Under the pieces are notes generated by a model. That model did no database searches. It was given only the letters and a program-made list of their open reading frames with translations, and was not told the origin of the DNA. From NCBI GenBank assembly GCA_012845835.1, contig JABAKD010000022.1, positions 12,965,218 through 13,029,217 of the forward strand: a stretch of DNA of 64,000 nt, in the 5' to 3' direction. The position numbers were made by a program, and so were the translations under genes. Source of the stretch: Undaria pinnatifida. Taxonomy: Eukaryota > Sar > Phaeophyceae > Laminariales > Alariaceae. Shown here one piece after another: positions 33,901-44,624 of the stretch (within the stretch, counting starts at the first letter, position 1; each line of letters opens with the position of its first letter).

Positions 33901-36900
33901 ACCATAGGCCTTGAAAAGGATCGAACAGTCAGGTGATTTTAATGGATGGAAAACACTTTTTGTTTTTTTTTCATGAACCAGCCGGTTCCAGGTATTGCAA
34001 GGCATGCCTGCATGAGTTTTAGTACCGTTTTTCGAAGAACTAACGGAGCTGTTACTGAATGAAACCTAGTAATTACAAGGCAGTGCAGCAAATCGCGCGC
34101 CCTTTTCCCCATCAAACGTCCCGAAATTTACGCCGTTTTTTCGAGAGAGACCGTGGAATTAGTTTCGTTCTCTATGTGACCCGGTCGAAGCGCTACCTAG
34201 TGTTTTTTTTTTTTTTTTTTTTTTTCGCGGGATAATCGGGGTCTGAGGAGGCCCAAACACCCACCCAAAAAAACGAATTACGAAATATCCGTCGGCAAAA
34301 AAGAAAATAACCCATTAGGTAACAGTTGCGCACGGGCTCATAGAACACGTCTGCAAAAATTCCGGTCTTCACCCGACAGAACGGCGTGAACTTCGGCCGG
34401 GGAAAAAAATGGCACATCCAGCGTGAACCAGCCCGTAGTGTAACGTTGTTTGGATTATTATTCGCTTGGTTTTGAGGTTGGACCTTGCTTACAACGAGGT
34501 TGTGTCTTGCTTGCAACGAGGTTGGGATTCGCTCACAACTAAACCGAGAACTATCGTGAATAGTTGAAGTTGTTTTTTTGTTCCTGTGCCGTTTTGATGT
34601 TTTTCTGGTGTTGCTGTAGCTCGAATGCAGCGAGCCGGGTGGGAGGAGCGATGGGGACCCGAGGAGCCGGCCAGAGCGGCGGGTGTATCAACCCCTTCCT
34701 TAGACCTGCCTGCGACAACAACGCTCGCGCAAGAGGGGGCGACGGCAGCAGACCACCACCCGGCCTACTCCGGTGAGAACTGGGGCTGGTTGTACCGCTG
34801 ATGGTGGTGATGGTAGCAGTATTGGTGCTTTTATGGTGGTGGTGGTGGGGGCGGTGGTATTGGTGATGGCGATGGTATGGTAATTATGGTAGTGATGGTA
34901 GCAGTAGTGGCAGTGGTAGTGGTAGAAGCGATGGTATGGTAATCATGGTGGTGGTATTGTGTTGGAAAAGCAATGGTATGGTAATCATGGTGGTGGTGGT
35001 GGTGGTGGTAGTGGTGGTTGTGGTGATCCTGGTGATGGTGGTAGTATTGGTGGTCGTGGTGGTATAGGAGGTGGTGGTAGCAGTAGTGATGCTTTTGTGC
35101 CGTGGTTCTGCCACCGTAACCGTCTGTCGATAGCGTCGGCATGTCAAGAATCGCGGCCGTACGTTGTTGTGGCGTGTAAGCTGTAAAGTGCGGCAGTTGC
35201 TGCCGTCATAGACCGTTGCTGTTCTCCTCATCATAGTGGGCATTCATAACTCGTAGCCATCTGTACGAAGTGAATTTGGACGCTGGATCACACAAGAATA
35301 GCGCACAGAGAAGCTCCTCGGCAACGCTCAGACCTTGCGTGGACGCAGTCCCCCTCTAGCCGCGTTTTATGTGGCAGTGGGCAGTTTTTCGACCTTCCTT
35401 TCTGTGGCAAAAAAAAAGTAGCAACCGCCATCGATTTCTAGCGTCTTCGTGACGTTTTTCCTGGGCAAAGTGGGAGGAAGCTACTACCCGGTACATATTG
35501 CCGGAAGCCGCTCAGCTTGCACGATAGACAGACGGACAGGTAGGCAGACACAGACAGTTGTAGGTCTCGCCCCCCGCCTGCTTTTCGCTATGTGCTTGCC
35601 CTCCCCCGCTTCCTGCATGCATGCTAGCAGAGCGGCAAATGAGGCGAGAGTGCTTCGCACATACAGTAGGCTTTGTGCGCTCGAAGAACCAAAATCAACC
35701 ACTAAAACGTTTTTTTTTTTTTTTTTTATATATCCTCCGGCGGATGGGAAAAAATAAAGCTTTAAAACAACGAAATATGGCAACACAACCCGAAGAAACG
35801 CAGCAACCCGGCGACCGCGGCCAACTCAAGACTGCGTGTTACGAAACAAGCACCACGAGTTAGCCTGAACTCGTCCGGTCCTGTGGGCCCCGGCTTTTTG
35901 GAAGTTAACCACGTACAGCTCTCGCAATCAGAAATGTATGCCGCCGACTGACAACGGTAGACAGCAGAGACACAGACAGACAGACTAATTGGACGATGGA
36001 AGCCTGCACGCACCCCTCCTGTACGGAAAGGCGCTTTTCCGTGCAAGGCGGCAAACGGCCTCGGTCGCTTGACTCCCTCATTATTGCCTCGTTATGATGA
36101 ACTGCAGCCGTTGCGTCTCCGTGCGCAATACCGCCAAAGCAAGGCCAGGCTCCCCCTGCCTCGAGGGGAGCTTGGTCGTACCTTCACAGAAAAGAGGGGC
36201 AACCGAATCAGAGCTTAACCCCCTGTGCCCCGCGATCACTGTGGGAAGCCACTCGAAAATAACTCGCCCCAAATCTCGCATCCCGATTGTTGGGCGAGTT
36301 ATTTTAGGCTCGCTTTCCTGGAGGATCTCCTGGCACAAGGGGTTCGAGCTCCATTTCGCTGCCCCCCCCTTCTTCGAAGAACGGGAGGAGCAAGCTCCTC
36401 TTGAGGAAGGGCATGCTGGGCCTTTTGCTTCGGCGGAGTTGCGTGGTGGTCGGGGTGGTGTTGGTTGAGGCGGTGGCGGTGATGGTGGTGGTGGTGGTGG
36501 TGGTGGTGTTGGTGTTGGTAGTGGTATTGGTGGTGGTGGTGGTGGTGGTGGAATTGATGGTGGAATTGGTGGCGGTGGTGCTGGTGGTGGTGGCAGTGAT
36601 GCTGTTGTGCCATGACTACCAACGTAACCGTCTGTCGTGGTCATCATCTTGCGAAGAATCACGGTCATTTTCCCATGTTGCGTGCAAAGTACGCCAACCA
36701 TCACCGTCCGGAACGCTCGCTCTTCTCAACATCGTAGACAGTCGACACCGTCGGGACAAAGTCACCTCGGACCAGGATCAAACAAGAGCTTCGCGAAGAG
36801 CTTCTCGTTGTCAACCCTGGGGCCTTGCGTGGTGGCAGTCCCCCTCTACCCGCGTTTTCTGTAGCAGTGCGTATTTTTCCGACCTTCCTTACTGTGGAAA

Positions 36901-39900
36901 AAAGGATGAGCAGCAACGACCATCATTAACCAGCATCTTATTGAAATAATTCCTGGACGAAATCGGAGGAAGCTACCATCCGGTATATGTGGTCGGAAGT
37001 CGCTCAGCGTGCGCGATAGACAGAAAGGCAGGAAAACGTTTCCAACCTCGCCTATTGTTGAATAATAGCTTGCCACCCCTTCGCTTCTTGTCTCATTATA
37101 ATAAGCTACGGCCGCTGCGTCTCCGTGCGCATCACCGCGGAAGCAACGTCAGGCACCCCCTTCCTCAGAAGTGGCTTGGTCTTACACTCCTTCGCAGAAA
37201 TGACGGGTAACCTAGTCAGAGCTCAACGCCCTGTGCCTTGCGATCGCTGTGGGGAGCGAATCGAAAAGAATTCACCCCTAATCTCGCTTCCCGATTTGGG
37301 GCGAGTTCTTTTGGACTCGCTTTTCTGAGGGATCTCCAGGCACGAGGGGGTTGAGCTTCGATTTCGCTGCCCCTCCCTTCTTCGAACAACGGGAAGCCCG
37401 AGCTTCTCCTAAGGAAGGGATTGCGGGGCCTTTTGCTTCGGCGGTGTTGCGTGGTGATGGTATTGGTGGTGGTGGTGGTAAGTGATATTGTTGGTGGTGT
37501 TAGTGGTAAGTGATGTTGGTGGTAAAGTGGTGACAGTGGTGGTGGTTGAATTGGTGTTGGTAGTGGCAGTGGTGGTGTGTGCCATGACTCCACCACCGTG
37601 GCCGCCTGTCGACAAATGTCGGCATGCCAATAAACCACGGCTATTTTCCTTTGTCGCGTGTAAATTTGTGTGGTGGACTCGTCGTGGCCATCTCTGCGAA
37701 GGGCCCGGGATCAAGCAGCAGATAAGTTCCTCGGCAGCAGTCGGGCCTTGCGTCGTCGTTATGCCCCCCCACCCGTGTTTTCCGTGGCAGTGCGCTTTTT
37801 TTCGGTCTTCCGGGTATGTGGCTAAAAGGATGAGTAAGAACCGCCATCGTTAATCAGCGTCTGTGTGAGACTGTTCCTGAACAAAACCGGAGGAAAGTAA
37901 TACCCGGTGTACAAATCAGGAGCCGCTCAGCGTGCGCGATAGACACACAGGCAGGCACAGGTCTTACCCCCCCCCGCCTATTTTTGCGTGCTAGCTTTCC
38001 CTCCCCTCCGCTTCTTGCATGCACATGGCAACCACTGGTACCAGGTACTGTATATACTAAGATCTTTTATGTAGTATATATAAAAAAAACGTCAGCCGTG
38101 AGATCCATTGTCAGAAGCTATTATTGTGTAAGTTGCATGTAATCGTAGTAGTTCGGTGTTTGCAAAAACGACGTGTGTGGGCTTTCTCCACAATGCGACG
38201 CAGTAGCTGTAATGTGCTGTGCTCACGCCCTTCCCTTCTCCATCACCGTCTTGTATGGTGTTTCGATGTTTGTCGCCGTTTCGCTTTTTTCGCGGTTGGA
38301 TTTCTCAGCTCGCCTTCAGCGCCCGGGTTGGGAAACCCGGTGGGGCGACGAAGAAAAAAATCGCGTCGCGGAAGAACCGGCGGGGGCCGTTGCCGTGGCC
38401 GGATCGTCAGCAGGGTTTGCAGCGGCTGGTGGCTTGGACGCCAAGGCCGAAGATGTCGCGACTGCCCCTGATGCTCCTGTGGCTGCCCCTGTTGTTGGTG
38501 CTGATGGTGGTGCTGCTGCTGGTGGTGGTGCTGCTGCTGCGGACACGTTCTCTGTGCAGCTCAGCCCGGACGACCCTCTGAGAGACAACTTGCTGCCGGA
38601 TGATGTTGCCGAATTGAAGAGCATGGTGAGAGGGAAAGGCTATTCCTTCAACAGCGCGGTTGCTGCTGGATATTTCAGTTGTGTAGTCTATTTTTTTTTT
38701 TTTTTCATCTTGTTTAATATATAAGCTAGTTTATGCTTCTTTTTTACTATTTTGTTTGTTTAGACTGTTTTTTTAGACGTCGTTGTACAACGAATAATAT
38801 TGTGAAGGACAAATAGTGTAGTATTCCGACAACAGTAGGCAGCGTAAGTCATTAGTTAACTATTTGGGGTTTTTTGCCAAAAAAGGGTACTGTACCCGTA
38901 TCGTAGCATTTGTTGCGGCTTGCGGATGGCTTCTTTCAGCGCACGTCGGGTTTGATGTTGAGCTAGGCCAAAAAGGATGGCGATTTCAGATGAGCGTGAG
39001 AGCGTGTCATCCATTTCTTTTTTTCCCCGGGAATTTTTGGAAATGTTACTTTTTTTTTCGGTAAACCCTCTGAAATGTGATTGGATCCCGCCTGCTATGC
39101 TCTCGAACCTCTCGTACTTTTGTTTTTGGTCGCAGGTGGTCTCTTACCGCGGCCATTTCCAGGACTACTTGATTAAGTCCTTGGAGGCCAACAACGACCT
39201 TAAGGGCACCAACGCCAAGCTGAACGCTGAGCTGTCCAAGTGAGCATTGTACACCTTGTCATGCGTGCTACGCTAGAGGTATCTTTTTCGGGATTTTTGG
39301 TTTCTGAATGATGGGGGCTCCTTAACCCCTTTAGAGCCCCCAAATCCCTCCCTGTACTAACTTCAAGTAAAATTGTCCCCGTTTCCAGTAGTGAAGGCGT
39401 TAACCCAAAATTGGCGGAATAGCACGTTTTTCGATATGAATATTGTTAATATCTGGGCCATGGGTTTGGTCATGGGGTTGCACGTTCAGATTTCCCAAAA
39501 TTGGTGTTTGAGTTGGCCATGGAACTCCTCAAATGAGGAAGCCTTCAGAAAGAAAACGTGGAACCTTTACCGCAGCATGTGTCTTGTACAGATCATGATC
39601 TAGATCATGATCTGTACATGTCGTTGTCATATGTTGTGCAGGATATGTGCGGTACAGATCACACCCAGGACACATGTGCTAGGTCATGCGGACCGCACGG
39701 CTTCCGTCCGGCAACATTATGCAGACGTTGCAGATCATATATGGACCAGGGATCTGCCTGCCGTGAAAGGCGCAGATCAATTAGACCATGGATTGGGATC
39801 CGATCTGTCTTATGCGCGGGGCATTTGTAAATGGTAGCAGCTAAATGTCAACCATGCAATCGGTGGCGCTCACAGCTGACGTGTTTGTAACATTTTGTTA

Positions 39901-42900
39901 CAATGGTGTGATATGATAGCGTAGCATGTATGCTTTTTTTTTTTCGCTTTACTGGACCAATGCTACTGTGTTACAGGGTTATGGTCTAGTCCCTGGTATA
40001 TTATACATGCACAGTAGGGGTCAAGACGGTGGTGTGCCAGAGCAGTATGACCGCCTTATAGAAGGAAGCCGCCTTGTTCTTTCTGGCTTATGGAGGCAAT
40101 TCCCCAGTGGCGCCAAGCGATTTTGACCGCCTTGTATCGGGATACCGCCTTATATAGGGATACCGCACTATATAGGGATACCGCCTTATTGGGGGACCCC
40201 TACTTTATTAACAGTATTATAACCCCATTTTCGCCGTCGAAGATAGGCCACTCGCGCTAGTGACCTCTATAGTTCGCCCCAAACGAGACAAAACAATGTG
40301 CTGTTGGCATGGCGTACGAACATTGTCCTCCGTGGCGGCGTATGTTGCAAAAAACTGATGCCAGATAAGTAGGTACTGGCGCGAAACGCCAGTGGCGCCG
40401 AGCCGCTGAAAAATGTGGCCCTAACATTGATCTGACTATCGTACCATAACCCTATGCTGCCCCTCATCGCTCATGAAGCGCAAAAATGCGATCGAATTGA
40501 AATCGTAGCGCAGCACCTACGCTTTGTTTTTTTTTATTTTTACTGGCAGAGCGAATGAAAAAAAAAATGCGGTCAAATTTATGGTGACCGCCCCCTCCCT
40601 TCGATAGAGTTGGTGTTGAGTGGCACCACCCGATGAGTGTGATGTGTGCTGTATCTCATTGCGGAAGTGAAACACGATCAAACTTTGCTGGGTTGTCTTT
40701 TGCGACGGCAATGTTGACAGTTTCGACGGTGACATTCAAATAACCCTTTTGACTTTTTTTTGCCCCCCGGAAAAACTTGTCCAAAGCGTAAAAGGTACCC
40801 GCTTGAAAGGTGCTGTGATGGCATGGTCTCGTCGATATCGTTCATTTAACACCTTCGGAGCTGCACCCACCTTTTTTCAGAACAAAAACTACTTGGAATT
40901 AGTGCAGGATAAGTTTTGCCGTTCGGATAGTATTACTGTCGAACTAAAAGTATTGACCCAGTTATGCCCGATTCTTGAATAGCACAACTACCTTTCGTAG
41001 TAGCGCTTGGTGAAACCCTCCGCCTCATTTTTTGCGTCGTTTTCTTCTTGTCTCCTGTTTTTGCCTTTCCTTGTGCGCCGCTTCCTTGTCCCCAGTGCGA
41101 AGGAAAAACTGGCCTCTGAGTACGAGCTTCGAGAGAGCCTGCAGTCAAATTTCCTTGAGTACATGAGCAGGTAAGTCTACTGTTCGGTAGAGTTTTTTGT
41201 TTGTTCCTGAGACTCCTTCCTCCATTGAGGAGGGAGCTCCATGCCTCACCTCAGAAAATGATATTGAGCAAAGTGCAAGGGCAACCAGACAAACTGTCTA
41301 AATGGTCTAGGTGTACAAAACAATATTCTTTTGCGAAAAACAAAAATGACCTTCCAAGGGTTGTGGCTTAAGGAGCCTCGTCATGCAGATTTTTTTTTGC
41401 CAGAAAGCGGTATACTTGTACCGTAGCGCACGTCGGCCCATCGAACCACGACAATACGACTGTAATAGCCATTTTTTTGCTTTCAGTTTTTTCTGTCAAG
41501 TCCCAAGAGGGTTAAAAGGTTAACCCGTGCCTTGGGATATCAATCCCCGTACAGGCTGGTTCACGTAAAACCCCCAAATTCTCTTCCCCGCGAATGCTGC
41601 TCGCAATATGCAGCCAAAAGGTGAATATCGGTATCATGCTGACCCCCATGACCAATGGAAGAGGGTGACATGGTGACATGGTCTGTCTTCTTTTAACGGC
41701 CTCGGGCTATCTCTAGGAGCAAAGCTCGTATCGACCAATGACTGGCCTTCATATTCTTCGATGATATTCAGGCTTTTTCCAAGCAGAGGCGAGAAAAAAA
41801 ATTGCGCCGCATTTTGCACGAACCGGTTGGAGGTACTCCAAGGCATGCCTGTAGAATTTTTCGCGCAAAAAATCAAAGATCTGACCTGCCTGTGTTCAAC
41901 ATTAAGCAGAATGTAGCGAAAAACTGGATCCTGGAGTAAAACCAAGTAATTTCAAATGTCCTCGCCGTTTTTGAGAGATAGACCCTGAAATTTTGCACAC
42001 GTGTTCTACATGCCCATCCCGAGGCCTGACCTGCGGGGGGGTTTTTTCCTTCTTTTTTTTTTCGCCGAAAACAGTTGGTCTAAGGTGGGCCACATTTTTC
42101 AAAAATCTCAACTGACGAAAAATCAGACGAAAAAAAAACACCAGCAATGACAGATTAGGTCTTCGCAACGGCACATAGAAGACGTGTGCAAAATTTCGCG
42201 GTCTGAATCGAAAAAACGGCGTGGACATTCGCCGGGGAATAAATCTGTTTTTTTTTACGTGAACCAGCCTGTATGTGTGATGGACGCGTGCTTCGACAGA
42301 GATAGCAGTATCACTTTCGGCTGAAACGGTTTCTGAACGACGGGGAACCTTAACCCTTCTCAAACCCTTTAGAACCTCCCAAACCCCTCCCTATACTAAA
42401 GCCAAGTAATACTGTCCCCAAAAACGGGTTTCCAGTTGTAAAGGGGTTATAACCCCTTAACCCCCCTTAACCCAAAATCGTCGGAATCTCATCGGTTTTT
42501 TTTCGCTGTTTACCTACTGTAGACCATTGTAGGCCATGCTGTGGATCGTTCATCGGGTACGAAGTAGAACTTTTGAGTTTTTCTCTGTCGGAATCAGTTT
42601 TTTGGTGGGGCATGTAGAGGTCTTCAACGTTGGACCCTAGGAAAAGTGATATGCACCTGCACACCGTATCGAAGTGTTTGGTGCGTGATGAGTAGTGTGT
42701 GGTGTGGGGTCCTGTTTGTACGTACTGATACCCTTGCCTTGCCGTCTGACGCTTGGTAAGATGTGTATTCACACACCGGACAGATCACGATCTAGATCAT
42801 CTTGATCCTGTATCTGTCGTATGATGTGTTCTGCAGGATCTATATAAACAGACCCCACCGAGGAAACATAACATGTGCTAGATCGTGCGGGTCATCCTGC

Positions 42901-44592
42901 TGCATTATCTGTCGGCCACACAGATCATACAGACCAGGGAGATATCTTCCCTGAACGACACGGATCATGGATCATGTGCTGGGTGTGGTCTGTAGGCCAG
43001 GGGTACATCTGACCTGAACGACACAAATAATATAGGTAATGAAAATAGGTGATCTATAAGCCAAGCAGATCATATAGACCAGGGAAACGTTTTTCCCTGA
43101 ACGACACGGATCGTAAAGGGGGATCTGATGTGTCCGATGGGTGTATGTAATACAGGAGCGGCGATGCTGGGGCGAACGCGAAGAGTCGCGTTGATCAGCT
43201 CGAGGCCGAAGTGGTGCAGCTCACCGCCAAGGCGGAGGAGCTGCAGAGATTCGCTCAAGAGTATATGGTCAAGGCCTCCAGCGATAAACTAAAGGTGAGA
43301 GCTGTCCAGACTTTGTCAGATCTTGGGTTGCGGCCGCTTTTTGACCAATGGTTGGCTGTTGAGACTCTTGTTTACAACGTTAGCGAGAATCAAAACGCGA
43401 GTGTTGTCCAGATTTTTTGTTGTTTTTTCAGTTGGCTTTACTCGCGCCTGTTGCTGTTGGCTTTATGATTGCGATGAGCTATCGAGACTTTATTGCTTTC
43501 TGCTCCAGGCGAGCTACGGGTCGATGCTTTGTTTTCAGTTTTAGGCGAGCTACGTATCGAGACTATAGTGTTGAGCTTTTGCAAAAAACAAAAGGCTAGC
43601 TGTCGAGACTTTTGCTTTCAGCTTTAGCGGGAATCAGAAGTCGATCTGCAGTGTACGTGGTCAAGACTTCCATCGAGAACAGAAGGTGAGAGCTGTCGAG
43701 GCCTTTTTTTTTAGCTTTAGAGTCGCGGCCGCTTTTTGACAAAAGACGAGCTGTTGAGACTTTCTTTTCGGCGTTAGCGAGAAACAACATTCGAGCTGTT
43801 TTTTTTTTCGGTGTTCATGAGAAACGAAAGGCGAGCTGTAGATTCCTTTGTTTGCAGCTTTAGAGCGAAACCAAAAGCGAGCTGCAGATACTTTTGTTTT
43901 AGGCTGTACCGCGAAACGACAAGCGCGCTGTCGAGACTCTTTTGCAGCGTTTGGGTTGCAATCGCTTTCTGCCTAAGCAAAGCATTGCTCTGCCTACAGT
44001 AGTAGATGCACGTTTGCGTTGGGTCCTTTTCCCTATGTAACCCGGGGTTTTCCTCCGCGGTAACTGCGCGGCCATTTCGTACGCAATGTTTGGGGATCCT
44101 CTCATGTAGTATGTACATTGTAATTGCTTTCACACGTGCGCCTCGCCGTAATCTAGTCGATGGCCACGAAACAAGCTTCAGTAATAACTCTGGAGTGGAA
44201 GAATGTCTCAGGAGGAAACTAAAACGTTCCAAACAGTACATAAAACTGAAGCCAGTCGTGCATCAGACTAGATAGTTTGAACGCAGAAGGTGTTGTTTAA
44301 TGAAGGCAGTACCCAGCTCCTAGATTTTTTTACGTGGCGACTAGTGGAGGTACCCTGCCGGTTTTGGCATCGCGACTGACGGTCTGTACCTAAACATCGC
44401 CCTGCTGTGACGGTGGGGATGAAGGACATGATTTGACAGTGTGTGCTCCCTCTCAACACCACCACCGCGCTTTCTGTTCGGCGAACCCATTGTCAGGCTA
44501 CGGAAGATGCAGCTGCGGCCACTCAAATTGAGTCTGCCGCCCGCATCGCGGCTTTGCAGGCGCAGGTCTTGGCACTACAAGCTGGCGCGTGA
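24644..44592 (+). CDS. Probable plastid-targeted coiled-coil protein with RPGWExRWG cassette exons
   Basis: Exons are 24644-24991, 29726-29879, 30917-31066, 32850-32960, 33393-33578, 34620-34772, 38309-38625, 39136-39239, 41096-41170, 43156-43294 and 44497-44592 (TGA). The total is 1,833 bp (610 residues) with every phase consistent. Residues 1-~24 form a signal peptide ending VATG-FTTPL, matching the heterokont plastid pre-sequence rule of Phe at +1, followed by a Ser/Arg-rich transit-like stretch. Then come a charged coiled coil (EYKRQMEDFMAQAHEKRLEA) and an Ala/Gly-rich middle with five RPGWE-type motifs. The C-terminal coiled coil contains DQLEAEVVQLTAKAEELQRF and IAALQAQVLALQAGA. The likely role is structural or scaffolding in the plastid (inference). 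The family is not recognised. Introns run to 4.7 kb. Confidence 0.75.
25649..26363. repeat. Inverted pair with CTTTGGCAAGTTTT repeats
   Basis: GTCTCTAACGAC near 25649 is matched by GTCGTTAGAAAC near 26352, and both arms carry repeated TTGGCAAG and AAATTTCCAAAA motifs. It may be an old inverted-repeat element. The middle is unrelated to any recognised gene. Confidence 0.4.
26905..27666. mobile_element. 760-bp inverted-repeat element with CAGTCGAAAAA subrepeats
   Basis: Ends are GGCCATTTCTTATACAGTCG and its exact complement at 27647-27666. Inside are many copies of CAGTCGAAAAA and its complement TTTTTCGACTG (26928-26960 and 27475-27640), able to fold on themselves. No clear target duplication is visible beyond TT. 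It lies in intron 1 of the plastid-protein gene. Confidence 0.65.
28400..29260. repeat. Intron duplication and interstitial telomere-like repeat
   Basis: Two diverged copies of a GCCTTCGTTTTT...TCAATGAATTTTTCTA-type segment lie at about 28490-28590 and 29100-29195. Between them (28880-28907) is GGGTTAGGGTTAGGGTTAGG, three perfect telomere-like units plus a variant. Confidence 0.6.
29726..29879 (+). CDS. Exon 2: Ala-rich, ends HPAYA|G
   Basis: The acceptor is GCCCCAG|CTC (phase 0) and the donor is ACGCTG|GTAAAG (phase 1). It has no RPGWE motif but ends with the same HPAYAG as the later cassettes, so it may be a diverged cassette. Confidence 0.65.
30917..31066 (+). CDS. Exon 3: RPGWExRWG cassette 1 (50 residues)
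   Basis: The acceptor is GTTGCAG|CT and the donor is ACGCTG|GTGAGA, phase 1 to phase 1. It begins ARTNRPGWEARWGPEEPSRS and ends NTAYA|G. Confidence 0.75.
31190..31230 (+). pseudogene. Vestigial cassette exon tail
   Basis: TTTAACTCCGCGTACGCCG followed by GTGAGG reads FNSAYA|G, the end of a cassette exon with its donor. The upstream body is replaced by GGT-rich repeats and no usable acceptor is seen, so this is probably a dead cassette. Confidence 0.5.
32850..32960 (+). CDS. Exon 4: RPGWExRWG cassette 2 (37 residues)
   Basis: The acceptor is GCTGCGCAG|CA and the donor is TATGCAG|GTAAAA, phase 1 to phase 1. It reads ARSTRPGWEERWGDEEAAR and ends HPAYA|G. It is the shortest cassette. Confidence 0.72.
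33393..33578 (+). CDS. Exon 5: RPGWExRWG cassette 3 (62 residues)
   Basis: The acceptor is CCATGCCAG|CC and the donor is ACGCGG|GTAATT, phase 1 to phase 1. It begins ARAHRPGWESRWGDEEVSRA, contains ~30-bp in-frame repeats encoding GGATSVDA, and ends HPAYA|G. Confidence 0.75.
33713..34437. mobile_element. TIR element family X, copy 1 (725 bp, degraded)
   Basis: It aligns along its whole length with the element at 41550-42273, sharing CATACTGACCCCCATGA, GAAGAGGGTGACATGG, AAGGCATGCCTG and GTGAACCAGCC. Its left end TACTGGCCGGTGCACGGTAA is a diverged form of that element's terminal repeat. No transposase frame is visible. Confidence 0.75.
34620..34772 (+). CDS. Exon 6: RPGWE-type cassette 4 (51 residues)
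   Basis: The acceptor is TTGCTGTAG|CT and the donor is TACTCCG|GTGAGA, phase 1 to phase 1. It begins ARMQRAGWEERWGPEEPARA (Ala replaces Pro in RPGWE) and ends HPAYS|G. Confidence 0.73.
34790..37990. repeat. Three ~1-kb tandem intron repeats with GGT microsatellites and a hairpin
   Basis: Copies start at GGT-rich runs near 34800, 36470 and 37450. Each continues with a CGTAACCGTCTGTCG-type block, CCTTGCGTxG, CCCGCGTTTT and CAGCGTGCGCGATAGACA. The linker present in the last two units (36080-36450 and 37090-37455) carries an inverted repeat. This is non-coding intron 6 of the plastid-protein gene. Confidence 0.75.
38309..38625 (+). CDS. Exon 7: RPGWExRWG cassette 5 fused to linker region
   Basis: The acceptor is TTTCTCAG|CT (phase 1). 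The preferred donor is AGCATG|GTGAGA (phase 0). A weaker alternative at GCG|GTTGCT would add seven to eight residues. It begins ARLQRPGWETRWGDEEKNRV, continues with an Ala/Gly/Val-rich tract partly encoded by GCTGGTGGTG repeats, and ends DDVAELKSM. Confidence 0.72.
39136..39239 (+). CDS. Exon 8: coiled-coil segment
   Basis: The acceptor is GGTCGCAG|GTG and the donor is TCCAA|GTGAGC (phase 2). It encodes GHFQDYLIKSLEANNDLKGT and a short helix continuing into exon 9. Confidence 0.75.
39280..39835. repeat. Dispersed intron repeat, copy 1 (partner 42330-43140)
   Basis: TTTCTGAATGATGGGGGCTCC, a CCCCTTTAGAGCCCCCAAA block and a run of AGATCATGATCTAGATCATG palindromes are shared, in order, with 42330-43140. 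The ATCATGATCTAGATCATGAT core is a perfect palindrome. Confidence 0.7.
40030..40195. repeat. Short GATACCGCCTTATATAGG tandem repeats
   Basis: Four or five ~17-18-bp units lie at about 40125-40190, with looser copies upstream. They are intronic and no frame is conserved. Confidence 0.7.
41096..41170 (+). CDS. Exon 9: short coiled-coil exon (25 residues)
   Basis: The acceptor is TTGTCCCCAG|T and the donor is GAGCAG|GTAAGT. The first base completes AA from exon 8, and it ends in phase 2. It reads KEKLASEYELRESLQSNFLE with heptad-like spacing. Confidence 0.75.
41550..42273. mobile_element. TIR element family X, copy 2 (724 bp, intact ends)
   Basis: Perfect inverted ends TACAGGCTGGTTCACGTAAA, on the right ending ACGTGAACCAGCCTGTA. 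No coding capacity for a transposase is visible, so it is non-autonomous. It lies in intron 9. The target duplication is unclear; a TA inside the ends is possible. Confidence 0.8.
42330..43140. repeat. Dispersed intron repeat, copy 2 (partner 39280-39835)
   Basis: The same block order as copy 1, followed by repeated CAGATCATA(T)AGACCAGGGA and CCCTGAACGACACGGATCATG units (three copies). Confidence 0.7.
43156..43294 (+). CDS. Exon 10: main C-terminal coiled coil
   Basis: The acceptor is GTAATACAG|G and the donor is CTAAAG|GTGAGA (phase 0). It encodes DQLEAEVVQLTAKAEELQRF and FAQEYMVKASSDKLK. The donor edge is duplicated 392 bp downstream in the intron. Confidence 0.78.
43295..43950. repeat. 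Diverged tandem repeats seeded by the exon 10 donor edge
   Basis: Roughly ten diverged units contain GCGAGCTGTCGAGACTTTTG and TTTTCAGCTTTAGCGAGAA. One of them (43653-43785) is a copy of 43261-43393, which spans the last bases of exon 10, its donor and the start of the intron. Confidence 0.65.
44497..44592 (+). CDS. Exon 11: terminal exon
   Basis: The acceptor is CATTGTCAG|GCT in phase 0. It has 31 codons then TGA and ends IAALQAQVLALQAGA, continuing the coiled coil. Confidence 0.75.
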   Translation, partial: ATEDAAAATQIESAARIAALQAQVLALQAGA

Positions 44593-44624
44593 CAGTAAAC
44601 TTGCCAAGGCGTAGGGAGGGAAGG

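Noticed and set aside
36081-36704. 207-residue Pro-rich frame
   Set aside because: Arises from CCA/CAC repeats complementary to the GGT run within the 1-kb intron repeats.
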